Shown: positions 1 to 6,340 of the stretch, piece after piece
How positions within the stretch are numbered: position 1 is the stretch's first letter
Layout of the letters: every line of letters begins with the position of its first letter
Assembly: GCA_021806345.1 (NCBI GenBank)
Contig: JAJZXP010000236.1
Coordinates: 1-9,984, forward strand
DNA from: Thermoplasmata archaeon
Lineage (GTDB): Archaea > Thermoplasmatota > Thermoplasmata > Thermoplasmatales > Thermoplasmataceae
Direction of reading: 5' to 3'
Length of the DNA stretch: 9,984 bases
Translations under genes and position numbers: made by a program
The notes under the pieces: generated by a model
Database searches by the model: none
Told to the model about the DNA's origin: nothing
The model's input: only the letters and a program-made list of their open reading frames with translations

Positions 1-697
1 TCCGATCTGTGTTAAAACTGATTATCAATCCGTCCCCCTGGTTTTCATCGGGGAAGTGCATAATATATCTATTCTCTGGATCCAGATTGATAGTTGAGTG
101 CAAACCCAGAACAAACGAGTTAGATCGTGCGATTGATTGTACTGCTTTTTCTCCAACCCTTGTAATTTTTATTAAGTTAAGTGTTACGTATAAACTGTCA
201 GTCAGCTCTAAACCACCCATTCCATATGGAGAATTGTATGGGCCAAGCCAGTAAGGCACAACATATAACGTCTTTCCCATCATGCTATTTTTCAGGCTTG
301 TTTTTGCTTTTTCCATTGCTTCAATGGAAGACATCCAGTTATTTGTGATTCCAACATCACTTTTGGAATCATCTGTGCAAGTGAATGTGTCTTTCTCGGA
401 TCGAGCTACATCTTGTGGTGAGCTTCTGTAGAGAAATGAATTGGGAAATTTGGATGGATTAAGTCTTATCAGCTGGCCTTCCCTTTCCATCTCCTCTTCT
501 ATTGAGACTTCATCCCCGGAATCAATTATTCTTACCGATTTGGCTCCAGTTAACAGGATGTATTCTTTGATCGACAGAATTATTCTTCCGTGCAATTCCG
601 GATTCATAATGTGTAGATTATTCAATATAGGGCTATTGTCCAATTCTGCTGTTTCCCCTGCGGATCCTCTTTTTACTTCCTCTTCCAGTCCTAACAT
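1..697 (-). CDS. pckG: Phosphoenolpyruvate carboxykinase (GTP), N-terminal part, cut by window edge
   Basis: The gene is read leftwards and has no stop in the window, so only the first 232 residues are visible of a protein that is normally about 600. GTP-type PEPCK converts oxaloacetate + GTP to PEP + CO2 + GDP in the cytoplasm, the entry step of gluconeogenesis. Landmarks of the PEPCK N-terminal domain appear in order: a DVARSEKDTF-type segment (residues 96-105), NNWMS (119-123), GKTLYVVPYWLGP (141-153) corresponding to the family's R/K-x-MYVIPFSMGP, and GLELTDSLYV...ITRVG (162-182) corresponding to GIELTDSPYVV...TRMG. The nucleotide-binding and catalytic loops would lie beyond the left edge. 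The ATG at 697 is chosen because a GAGGT Shine-Dalgarno (702-706) lies four bases upstream, and the nearest upstream ATG meets a stop after three codons. It is divergent from the regulator at 859. Family assignment is firm; completeness cannot be judged. Confidence 0.93.
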   Translation of the reverse strand, partial: MLGLEEEVKRGSAGETAELDNSPILNNLHIMNPELHGRIILSIKEYILLTGAKSVRIIDSGDEVSIEEEMEREGQLIRLNPSKFPNSFLYRSSPQDVARSEKDTFTCTDDSKSDVGITNNWMSSIEAMEKAKTSLKNSMMGKTLYVVPYWLGPYNSPYGMGGLELTDSLYVTLNLIKITRVGEKAVQSIARSNSFVLGLHSTINLDPENRYIMHFPDENQGDGLIISFNTDR

Positions 698-726
698 CTT
701 TACCTCTAAATGACCATTGAATACCC

Positions 727-734
727 TATTTAAA
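727..734 (-). promoter_or_regulatory. Box A (TATA) of the PEPCK gene
   Basis: Read on the minus strand this is TTTAAATA, a good archaeal box A. Its centre is about 33 bases upstream of the ATG at 697, placing the expected transcription start near 704-706. The leader would then be only about eight bases and would begin within or at the GAGGT ribosome site. A second, very AT-rich patch at 781-803 could serve as an alternative TATA with a longer leader. Confidence 0.4.
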
Positions 735-821
735 CATAGTTGGGCCATCCTTAGACAATTGCATAGTTTTCGTTTTAATTATAAATAATTATATATATTT
801 TATATTGAAAGATTCTCACAC

Positions 822-838
822 TAATTAAATTATTATAC
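822..838 (+). promoter_or_regulatory. Probable TATA region of the winged-helix regulator gene
   Basis: The stretch TAATTAAATTATTATAC is centred about 27 bases before the ATG at 859, the distance expected between box A and the transcription start. The mRNA would therefore be leaderless or nearly so. No good Shine-Dalgarno is present before the ATG (only GGG), which agrees. The surrounding AT richness makes the exact box uncertain. Confidence 0.35.
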
Positions 839-858
839 TAAGACCAACATACAGGGTT

Positions 859-1638
859 ATGGGAACAGAACCAGGCTGGAGGGATCTGAACATTAATGAG
901 ATATCTCTCATGTTAAAACTACTAAAAGGAGAAACTAGTCTTTCAGCTATGGCAAGGGAGTTGGATATAACCCTACAGGGAGTGAGGTACTATATTAATT
1001 CAATGAAGGATAGAAATTTTCTTTCAAATATGACCTTAACTCAGGAAGGATATGAATATTTAGGAGAATCCTTAAAGCTTTTAAAAAAACTGGTAATTGA
1101 TGGCACAGAGGCGATTTATGACTCTTCTGACTGGGAGTGTATAGCAGATAGCAAGGTAGATCAGAACGCAAAGGTCTATCTGAAGATGAATGGTGGGTAT
1201 TTACATGCAACAGCAATGGAAACACTTAACTGTGCCACTGCAACGGCAAGTGAATCTGCAAGCACGGGACATAAGGTGAGAATCAGAGATATAAGGGGAA
1301 TAATTGAGATTGATTTTGGATCGGTAACTGTTCATATTATAGAGAGACTCAATGAAAATAATTACAATCAGTGCAGAGCAGCAATGGTAAAAGAACTTGA
1401 TTCCATATCCGAAAGTGATGAGATATTTGTTCTGGGAGAAGGTGTTGCAAGCCTTCTAACGGGAAGGAAACACAATAAGTATTCTCCAATAGAATCTGCA
1501 TTTGATGCTGCAAACAGGGGGATAAATTCTCACATTTACTCAACCAGTGAATCTTGGGTACTGAACAGCGAACATTTTAATAGTATGAGTGAAAAATTTC
1601 AAAACATAAAAACATCGGTTTCAAGCCTTAAATTATAA
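859..1638 (+). CDS. Winged-helix DNA-binding regulator, archaeal two-domain family (DUF7839-like)
   Basis: This is a 259-residue soluble protein. Residues about 11-75 form a winged helix-turn-helix: LLKGETSLSAMARELDITLQ reads as the helix-turn-helix and a TQEGYEYL segment follows in the wing/end. Residues about 88-165 (DWECIADSKVDQNAKVYLK ... GIIEIDFGSVTVHII) resemble the middle domain of a family of archaeal predicted regulators, in which a small-molecule-sensing beta domain is followed by a Rossmann-like C-terminal part (here about 170-230). That family match is from memory and moderate; the ligand and targets are unknown. The gene is divergent from PEPCK and sits upstream of the speD operon on the same strand, so either could be a target. 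No membrane segment or metal-binding motif is seen. The ATG at 859 fits a leaderless transcript. Confidence 0.75.
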   Translation: MGTEPGWRDLNINEISLMLKLLKGETSLSAMARELDITLQGVRYYINSMKDRNFLSNMTLTQEGYEYLGESLKLLKKLVIDGTEAIYDSSDWECIADSKVDQNAKVYLKMNGGYLHATAMETLNCATATASESASTGHKVRIRDIRGIIEIDFGSVTVHIIERLNENNYNQCRAAMVKELDSISESDEIFVLGEGVASLLTGRKHNKYSPIESAFDAANRGINSHIYSTSESWVLNSEHFNSMSEKFQNIKTSVSSLKL

Positions 1639-1738
1639 AATTATCAATATATAATTTATTGAATGAGTTTTCCTCCCTAGAGCCTGCTATGTTTTATTCC
1701 ACTCCAATAATTTTAATAAAACTTGCTTCTAATATCAA

Positions 1739-1748
1739 TATTTAAATA
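1739..1748 (+). promoter_or_regulatory. Box A (TATA) of the speD-transporter operon
   Basis: TATTTAAATA is a strong archaeal box A. The predicted transcription start is near 1770, giving a leader of about 30 bases to the ATG at 1800 that contains the GGAGG ribosome site (1792-1796). It shows that speD probably has its own promoter and is not merely read through from the regulator gene ending at 1638. Confidence 0.5.
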
Positions 1749-1776
1749 ATAAGTTATTATCTCTTATTTAGTACAA

Positions 1777-1803
1777 ATGAGGTGCAAGGATGGAGGACGA
1801 TGA
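1777..1803 (+). other. Possible 8-codon upstream reading frame overlapping the speD start
   Basis: An ATG at 1777 opens a frame encoding MRCKDGGR, whose TGA stop (1801-1803) overlaps the preferred speD ATG (1800-1802) as ATGA. It lies about seven bases after the predicted transcription start. Its two GGA glycine codons are also the speD Shine-Dalgarno. It may be coincidence, since a GGAGG site always has some coding reading. Translation is not shown by the sequence. Confidence 0.25.
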
Positions 1804-2195
1804 AGGTGGCCGTAGGGGTTCATATTTTGGCAGATATGTATGGAATAGAACCAGAGCTTCTGGAGCGAAAAGAGTTCATGATGGAGGTAGTCGAACGATC
1901 CATCCGAGTGGGGAATCTCACTAAAATTTCCTCGGATTATTATCAATTTGAACCCATGGGGGCCAGCGGTATAATATTGCTTGCGGAATCCCATCTTTCG
2001 TTTCACACATGGCCGGAATACGGAATGATTACGTTAGATATATTCACCTGTGGGGATCCGGAGAAGGCACAAATCTCTTTTGAATACATTAAAGACTGCT
2101 TGAAACCCCAAACAATCGAGTTTAGAAAACACGAGCGGGGAAAGAGAGTTGGGCAGATAGATGCCTCCCCAAGTCAAATTATAAACGGGCATTAA
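1800..2195 (+). CDS. speD: S-adenosylmethionine decarboxylase proenzyme, prokaryotic class (SpeD)
   Basis: The enzyme decarboxylates S-adenosylmethionine to supply aminopropyl groups for spermidine/spermine. The 131-residue proenzyme cleaves itself at an internal serine to create a pyruvoyl cofactor. All key residues are visible: the cleavage site Glu63-Ser64 in LLAESHLSFHTWPEYG, processing His69, and catalytic Cys84 in DIFTCGD. Each is offset by one from the Thermotoga enzyme (Ser63, His68, Cys83). The ATG at 1800 is preferred over a GTG at 1782, because MKVAVGVHILADMYG matches the usual family N-terminus and GGAGG (1792-1796) lies just upstream, although only three bases away. The longer form would add six residues. 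The stop overlaps the next start by one base. Some archaeal paralogues of this fold are arginine decarboxylases (Sulfolobus), so substrate is likely but not proven. Confidence 0.92.
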   Translation: MKVAVGVHILADMYGIEPELLERKEFMMEVVERSIRVGNLTKISSDYYQFEPMGASGIILLAESHLSFHTWPEYGMITLDIFTCGDPEKAQISFEYIKDCLKPQTIEFRKHERGKRVGQIDASPSQIINGH

Positions 2196-3103
2196 TGTCG
2201 TTAAACAGAAGCAGTATTTTCCTTCTAATATTGACCTTAATATCCATACTCTCACTATTCAGCCTTAATTTGTTTTTTGCGCTTGTAGTACTTGTATTGA
2301 TTATCGTAGGAATGGATATTTCTACCGACTTCATTTATGATTCCACGAACAATATGCTGGTTGGCCAGCCAGGTTTATTATATGGAATAACTCTCTTTTC
2401 CTTTATCACATCCCTAGATGAGATAATGGTTGCCGGAGCGTCTATCGCCCAGGGATACAATGGAATTTCAATCGGCGCAATGATGGGATCGGTAATGGTA
2501 ACATTGGTCGGATTTGGCATTTTTAGCCTGATGAAACGAAAAAAAGAATTATCGACTGTCTCTGCTCTAATATTTGTGGTACCTTCCTTCATGATCCTTT
2601 TTTCAGTGTTTTTTTATGAGAATGTTAATCCGATTTTTATCATCGGATTAAGCATCTTCACCACCATAATTTCCATAATTCTAATGTTTTACTTTGGATT
2701 TAAGTCCACTTCCGGTGGCAGGGTTGATATGAATTTAGTAAATTACAAAAGTTTGCTATTCCTGCTGTTGCCTGCGATTTCACTCACCATCTTATCCATT
2801 ACCATGGCAAGATTAACAGACTTTGTGGGATCATTCATCGGAATTAACCTTACAATATCTGGGTTTCTCATTCCAGGGATTTTTGGTTCACTGCCCGAAC
2901 TGTTTGCGATTAAAAGTTCACTGCAAAACAAAGACAAATCAAGCGCAAAAGGGATATTGATTGGGAGTACATTAATCAAGGGAGGAATGATCTTACCCCT
3001 AGCTTCAGCATTTTTTCAGTACAATCCCAGTGACTCCATTGGAATATTCTTATCCACCTTGGTTTCATTGATTGTGTTTGGAATTGTAGTGCTTTATTAT
3101 TAA
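2195..3103 (+). CDS. Divergent Ca2+/cation antiporter (CaCA) superfamily membrane protein
   Basis: This 302-residue protein has about ten hydrophobic segments (roughly 8-24, 26-42, 60-86, 91-113, 122-141, 144-168, 183-206, 215-243, 252-275, 281-302) arranged as two inverted halves. Each half carries an alpha repeat: TSLDE (72-76) with GS (98-99), and GSLPE (231-235) with GS (257-258). Both central glutamates (E76, E235) are kept. Against NCX_Mj, spacing matches exactly (Glu to partner residue 27 positions), but N81 becomes T103, D240 becomes K262 and T209 becomes G231. The first repeat also has Asp in place of the usual Pro. Transport of a cation across the cytoplasmic membrane is likely, but the ion is uncertain and need not be Ca2+. 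Translation is probably coupled to speD through TAATG. The 3' end overlaps the convergent aIF5B gene by four bases. Confidence 0.8.
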   Translation: MSLNRSSIFLLILTLISILSLFSLNLFFALVVLVLIIVGMDISTDFIYDSTNNMLVGQPGLLYGITLFSFITSLDEIMVAGASIAQGYNGISIGAMMGSVMVTLVGFGIFSLMKRKKELSTVSALIFVVPSFMILFSVFFYENVNPIFIIGLSIFTTIISIILMFYFGFKSTSGGRVDMNLVNYKSLLFLLLPAISLTILSITMARLTDFVGSFIGINLTISGFLIPGIFGSLPELFAIKSSLQNKDKSSAKGILIGSTLIKGGMILPLASAFFQYNPSDSIGIFLSTLVSLIVFGIVVLYY

Positions 3104-4842
3104 ACTCTTGTTCCCCAAAAAATATTTTCCTTTCTCTTTATCTTTATAATTTCCTCAAGGGTTTCCATGGTTCTTTCATCAAGTGATCTTTCCCTGAGTT
3201 TCTTTACGACATCTTCACTAATATCAACATAAATCGGTTGGTCTGGCCCAATCTGTCTGTTAAGAGTGACTCCATCTATTGCAACTGCAACCTCCTGGCC
3301 AGCTTCTGCGAATCTTTTGGATATTTCACCTTCTCGTATGCTCTTAATTGTTCCTGCATACTTTCCATCCTCTCTGATGAGATTGTTGTCAACCTTAATT
3401 CTTCCTGAAATGACCTTTACTCCTACAATCACGGGTTTTGCTGCCCTGAAAATGTATTCCGGCATAATGATGAATTTGGATGGAACAGGCATAGATTGCT
3501 TGCTCTCTTCATCTATCTCTTCCTTCTTCATCTTAAGCCATTTTTCTGTATTGTCCAGAAGCGAATATATGACATTTGATTCGATAACTCCCACGTCATA
3601 GTTCATCAATGAAGATTTGGCATCGACCGACATTCCAATGTTGAAGCCAGCAAGTACCCTATCCATTCTGTCAGGTAGGGTGGAAACATCGATAAGATCT
3701 CTTTTACTGATTTCTCCAATTTGAGTTGACCTTATACTGATACCCCTGTTTCTTAATTCGGATGCAATGGCTTCAAGGGATCCTAGAGTGTCTGCCTTTA
3801 TCGTTATACCGTGTTCACTAAGATCAATCTTGATTTCATTCTCCTTCCTGAGTTCTTCGTATATTTCTTCCCTGGAGCCAGATAGTTCCATTAGTGTGGA
3901 TCCCGGAATAATATCATATTTGTCAGAAATTACAATTCTTACCCCTATTGCTGATTTTACCTGACTCTTTTCCTCAACCTTAGTTGATGATGGCTTCACA
4001 TTTGTAAACAGAGCTTTAATCCTAGTTTCCTTTGGTCCCTCCCTTGTGTTCACCACTACAGGCATGCCTCTTATCAGCGTTCCTTGATAAAGGATTGAGT
4101 CAAGTGTCATCCCGAGTGACTCTTCCCTTTTAACTTCAAGTATATTGGCTCTGCCCGTGGTCCCCTGCTCCTCTATTTCCTGAGTAAGGAATCTTTGGGC
4201 TAGTCCTGAGATTGTCATTAATACTTCAAAAATACCTAAAGAGGTTTTTGCGCTTGTGGGAACAACTGATATATTCTTTTTAAAATCTGTAATTCTATCA
4301 TATCGTTCAGAACTTAGCCCATAGGAATAAAGTTGATTTATTATATTATAAATTCTAGTGTCAAGTTCCTGAATATATTCTTCTCTTTGTTCCTTAATGA
4401 ATTCTGAAAATAGATTTGACTTTGACTTCCTAAAATACGGTACCGTGTCAATTTTATTTGCTACTATTATAAAGGGTGTTTTGAATTTCTTCAAAATATT
4501 AATACTCTCCAGAGTCTGAGGCATTAAGCCATCATTAATATCAATAACGAGAATGGCAATATCTGCAAGAGCACCCCCTCTTGACCGCATGTTAGCAAAT
4601 GCAACATGCCCGGGTGTATCCACAAACAGGAGTCCTGGAATTTTGAACATTTGCCTTTTGGCCCTCCCGTTGGACAGTTCTATTATCCTGTCAATGGATA
4701 TCTCTGTGGCTCCAATTCTTTGAGTGATTCCTCCGGCTTCCTTTTTAATTACAGAGGTTCCCCTGATTTCATCTAAAAGACTTGTTTTTCCGTGGTCGAC
4801 ATGGCCCAATACACATACGATTGGTTGTCTGAGCGTTGCCAT
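3100..4842 (-). CDS. infB: Translation initiation factor aIF5B (IF2-like GTPase)
   Basis: aIF5B is the archaeal GTPase that promotes ribosomal subunit joining and initiator-tRNA placement. GTPase motifs are complete: G1 GHVDHGKT (13-20), G2 GGITQ with Thr40, G3 DTPGH (75-79) with catalytic His79, G4 NKID (129-132) and G5 SAK (197-199). The remainder contains the beta-barrel and C-terminal domains expected in a 580-residue archaeal factor without the long eukaryotic N-terminal extension. Two small departures from the usual motifs are GGITQR-IGA (normally H before IGA) and DTPGHVAF (normally E after H). The ATG at 4842 is the only possible start, because an in-frame TAA lies nine bases upstream. 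A GAGGTG ribosome site (4855-4860) spans the ndk stop region 12 bases before it. It is the last gene of the ribosomal operon. Confidence 0.97.
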   Translation of the reverse strand: MATLRQPIVCVLGHVDHGKTSLLDEIRGTSVIKKEAGGITQRIGATEISIDRIIELSNGRAKRQMFKIPGLLFVDTPGHVAFANMRSRGGALADIAILVIDINDGLMPQTLESINILKKFKTPFIIVANKIDTVPYFRKSKSNLFSEFIKEQREEYIQELDTRIYNIINQLYSYGLSSERYDRITDFKKNISVVPTSAKTSLGIFEVLMTISGLAQRFLTQEIEEQGTTGRANILEVKREESLGMTLDSILYQGTLIRGMPVVVNTREGPKETRIKALFTNVKPSSTKVEEKSQVKSAIGVRIVISDKYDIIPGSTLMELSGSREEIYEELRKENEIKIDLSEHGITIKADTLGSLEAIASELRNRGISIRSTQIGEISKRDLIDVSTLPDRMDRVLAGFNIGMSVDAKSSLMNYDVGVIESNVIYSLLDNTEKWLKMKKEEIDEESKQSMPVPSKFIIMPEYIFRAAKPVIVGVKVISGRIKVDNNLIREDGKYAGTIKSIREGEISKRFAEAGQEVAVAIDGVTLNRQIGPDQPIYVDISEDVVKKLRERSLDERTMETLEEIIKIKRKENIFWGTRV

Positions 4843-4858
4843 ACAATAATATTACACC

Positions 4859-5308
4859 TCAAAATAGATTTTCATCCCCATAGGAAAAATCCATAAGCTC
4901 ATCCTCTTTAAAGTATATTGGGCATTCATGCTCGTACGCCTCTTGCGAATCCGAGGCGTGAATTACACTCTTATCTATTGTTATTGCAAAATCGCCACGA
5001 ATTGTTCCTGGTGAAGCTTTAGCGCCATCTGTTGCCCCAACAAGATTCCTGACTACAGATATTGAACTATGCCCCTGAACCACGAATGCTATCAAAGGAT
5101 CGCTTGTTATAAATTCTACAAGCCCATTGAAAAAAGGTTTACCCTTATGAACCGAATAGTGAACTTCGGCCTGTTCCCTGGTGAGTTTTAACATCTTCAT
5201 TGCTATTATATTTAGACCCTTCCTGTTAATTCTTGTGATTATTTCCCCTGATAATCTCCTTTTAACGCCATCTGGTTTTATCAACACTAATGTTCTCTCA
5301 GTGGTCAT
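4859..5308 (-). CDS. ndk: Nucleoside diphosphate kinase
   Basis: The enzyme transfers the gamma phosphate of ATP to other NDPs by way of a phosphohistidine, maintaining GTP and dNTP pools. The 149 residues are the full family length. Visible landmarks are the N-terminal [14 protein letters not shown] (4-17), GTIRGDF (101-107) and the active-site segment SVIHASDS with phosphorylated His117 (residues 114-121). The start overlaps the L24e stop as ATGA, so translation is probably coupled. Placement between L24e and aIF5B is the standard archaeal arrangement and may tie GTP supply to translation factors. Confidence 0.97.
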   Translation of the reverse strand: MTTERTLVLIKPDGVKRRLSGEIITRINRKGLNIIAMKMLKLTREQAEVHYSVHKGKPFFNGLVEFITSDPLIAFVVQGHSSISVVRNLVGATDGAKASPGTIRGDFAITIDKSVIHASDSQEAYEHECPIYFKEDELMDFSYGDENLF

Positions 5309-5640
5309 TGAGGATTTCCCTCCACTTCAGAACTTGATGATTCTTGGGTCTCTACCGGATTAGCTTCCTGAGTCCCTACAGGTGATTCAGGAGTCTCGCT
5401 GACCTCTTCATTTGACTCATCCTTCTTGCTCGCGTGTGCCTCTGAAGCTTTCTTAAGGGCCTTAATGTTATGATATTCTCTTGTCCATCTGGTTTTTCTT
5501 GGAACTCTTTTAAGTTTGACCATGTTAACTCTGCACTTTTTGCTGCAGAAGTTAATAATTGCACCATCTCTTCTGATGTACATCATCCCAGTGCCAGGTT
5601 CAATTTCCACCCCACAAAAGTTACATTCTCTATTTGCCAA
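5305..5640 (-). CDS. rpl24e: 50S ribosomal protein L24e, with acidic C-terminal tail
   Basis: This is a small zinc-binding protein of the large subunit. The zinc ribbon is Cys6-x2-Cys9 and Cys32-x3-Cys36, followed by a basic core ([18 protein letters not shown]). The preferred start is a TTG at 5640: AAGGTGAT sits four bases upstream and pairs well with the 16S end, and the product then begins [10 protein letters not shown] as family members do. A GTG at 5649 would add three residues and overlap the S28e stop as GTGA but has no ribosome site. Archaeal L24e proteins are usually about 60-70 residues. Here residues 66-111 form a Glu/Ser/Thr/Pro/Gln-rich acidic tail with a short internal repeat (PVGTQE, PVETQE). 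The frame is intact and ends in the ATGA overlap with ndk, so the tail appears genuinely encoded. Confidence 0.93.
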   Translation of the reverse strand: MANRECNFCGVEIEPGTGMMYIRRDGAIINFCSKKCRVNMVKLKRVPRKTRWTREYHNIKALKKASEAHASKKDESNEEVSETPESPVGTQEANPVETQESSSSEVEGNPQ

Positions 5641-5645
5641 AATTA

Positions 5646-5855
5646 TCACCTTATGGAGAGCTTTTTAGCTTCTCTGGCAGTTTCTCTAAGCATAATGATA
5701 TCTCCCACCTTTACGGGACCCAACACATTTCTGGCAATGATCCTGCCCTGGTCTCTTCCTGACATTACCCTAACCTTAACTGTGGTTGCTTCTCCCGTCA
5801 TTCCAGTTCGTCCCATTAACTCCACCACTTCGGCTGGAGTAGCATCATCCTGCAT
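5646..5855 (-). CDS. rps28e: 30S ribosomal protein S28e
   Basis: This is a small subunit protein of the S1-like OB fold. The 69 residues from the ATG at 5855 carry the family's core ([19 protein letters not shown] and [19 protein letters not shown]) and the basic C-terminus ending KKLSIR. The ATG is preferred over a GTG at 5864, because GGTGA lies five bases before it and that GTG is itself part of the ribosome site. The longer form would add only three residues. It follows L7ae with ten bases between the L7ae stop and this ATG, and precedes L24e, as is usual in archaea. Confidence 0.95.
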   Translation of the reverse strand: MQDDATPAEVVELMGRTGMTGEATTVKVRVMSGRDQGRIIARNVLGPVKVGDIIMLRETAREAKKLSIR

Positions 5856-5865
5856 TACTGTCACC

Positions 5866-6234
5866 CTACTTGCTCAGGTTTGCCAGCTCGGAAGTAACTT
5901 GTTTTAAAAGCTCTTCATTCTTACCAACATCAGTAACAGATATTGTAGCTGCAGACGCTATGGCTACCTTAGATCCCAATTCAGCCCTTGTTTTAACGTA
6001 GGCAAATGGAACTTTCCTTTCTTCGCAAAGCTTAGGTATAAAATAAACTACTTCGGGAGGATTAACATCTTCAGCAATTACAACTAACTTGCTTTCTCCT
6101 CTTTCCACTGATTTTATAACTTCATTGGTACCTTTCTTGGTTTTTCCATTTCTATAACAATTTTCAACTAATTCCAGAATCTTCTTCTCTAAAGACTCGG
6201 GAGTTTCAAATTTGACATATGTCGCTTTGTCCAT
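5866..6234 (-). CDS. rpl7ae: 50S ribosomal protein L7Ae (kink-turn RNA binding)
   Basis: In archaea L7Ae binds kink-turns in 23S rRNA and also in box C/D and H/ACA guide RNAs and RNase P, so it has roles beyond the ribosome. The RNA-binding motif is visible as G35-T-N37-E38-V-I-K41, followed by the conserved [19 protein letters not shown] and [19 protein letters not shown] segments. The ATG at 6234 gives 122 residues, the normal archaeal length, and has a GGAGG site (6243-6247) eight bases upstream. A GTG at 6252 would add six residues, but it lies only about four bases from the predicted transcription start. It is the first gene of the operon L7Ae-S28e-L24e-Ndk-aIF5B. Confidence 0.97.
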   Translation of the reverse strand: MDKATYVKFETPESLEKKILELVENCYRNGKTKKGTNEVIKSVERGESKLVVIAEDVNPPEVVYFIPKLCEERKVPFAYVKTRAELGSKVAIASAATISVTDVGKNEELLKQVTSELANLSK

Positions 6235-6277
6235 ATTTATTCCCTCCTTCACAGAGCAAAAACCTGAATGATAAAAT

Positions 6278-6287
6278 CTATAAATAG
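6278..6287 (-). promoter_or_regulatory. Box A (TATA) of the rpl7ae-rps28e-rpl24e-ndk-infB operon
   Basis: CTATTTATAG on the minus strand contains a consensus TTTATA box A. The expected transcription start is near 6256, giving a leader of about 22 bases with the GGAGG site of rpl7ae. No other convincing promoter is seen among the downstream overlapping genes, so this one probably drives all five. Confidence 0.6.
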
Positions 6288-6340
6288 TTTGTTAAGAAAG
6301 ACCCGGAAATATTTAGTGTTTTATTGCCTGTATGATCTGG

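Noticed and set aside
441..713. Open frame on the plus strand across the PEPCK gene
   Set aside because: It lies opposite the clearly recognisable PEPCK frame, has serine/proline-rich low-information content and no family resemblance.
1630..1657. AT-only inverted repeat (AAATTAT ... ATAATTT) across the end of the regulator gene
   Set aside because: A seven-base all-AT stem is expected by chance at this base composition and has no T-run directly after it, so I do not call it a terminator.
5470..5907. 145-codon plus-strand frame across L24e, S28e and the end of L7Ae
   Set aside because: It is antisense to three conserved ribosomal genes and shows no recognisable motif.
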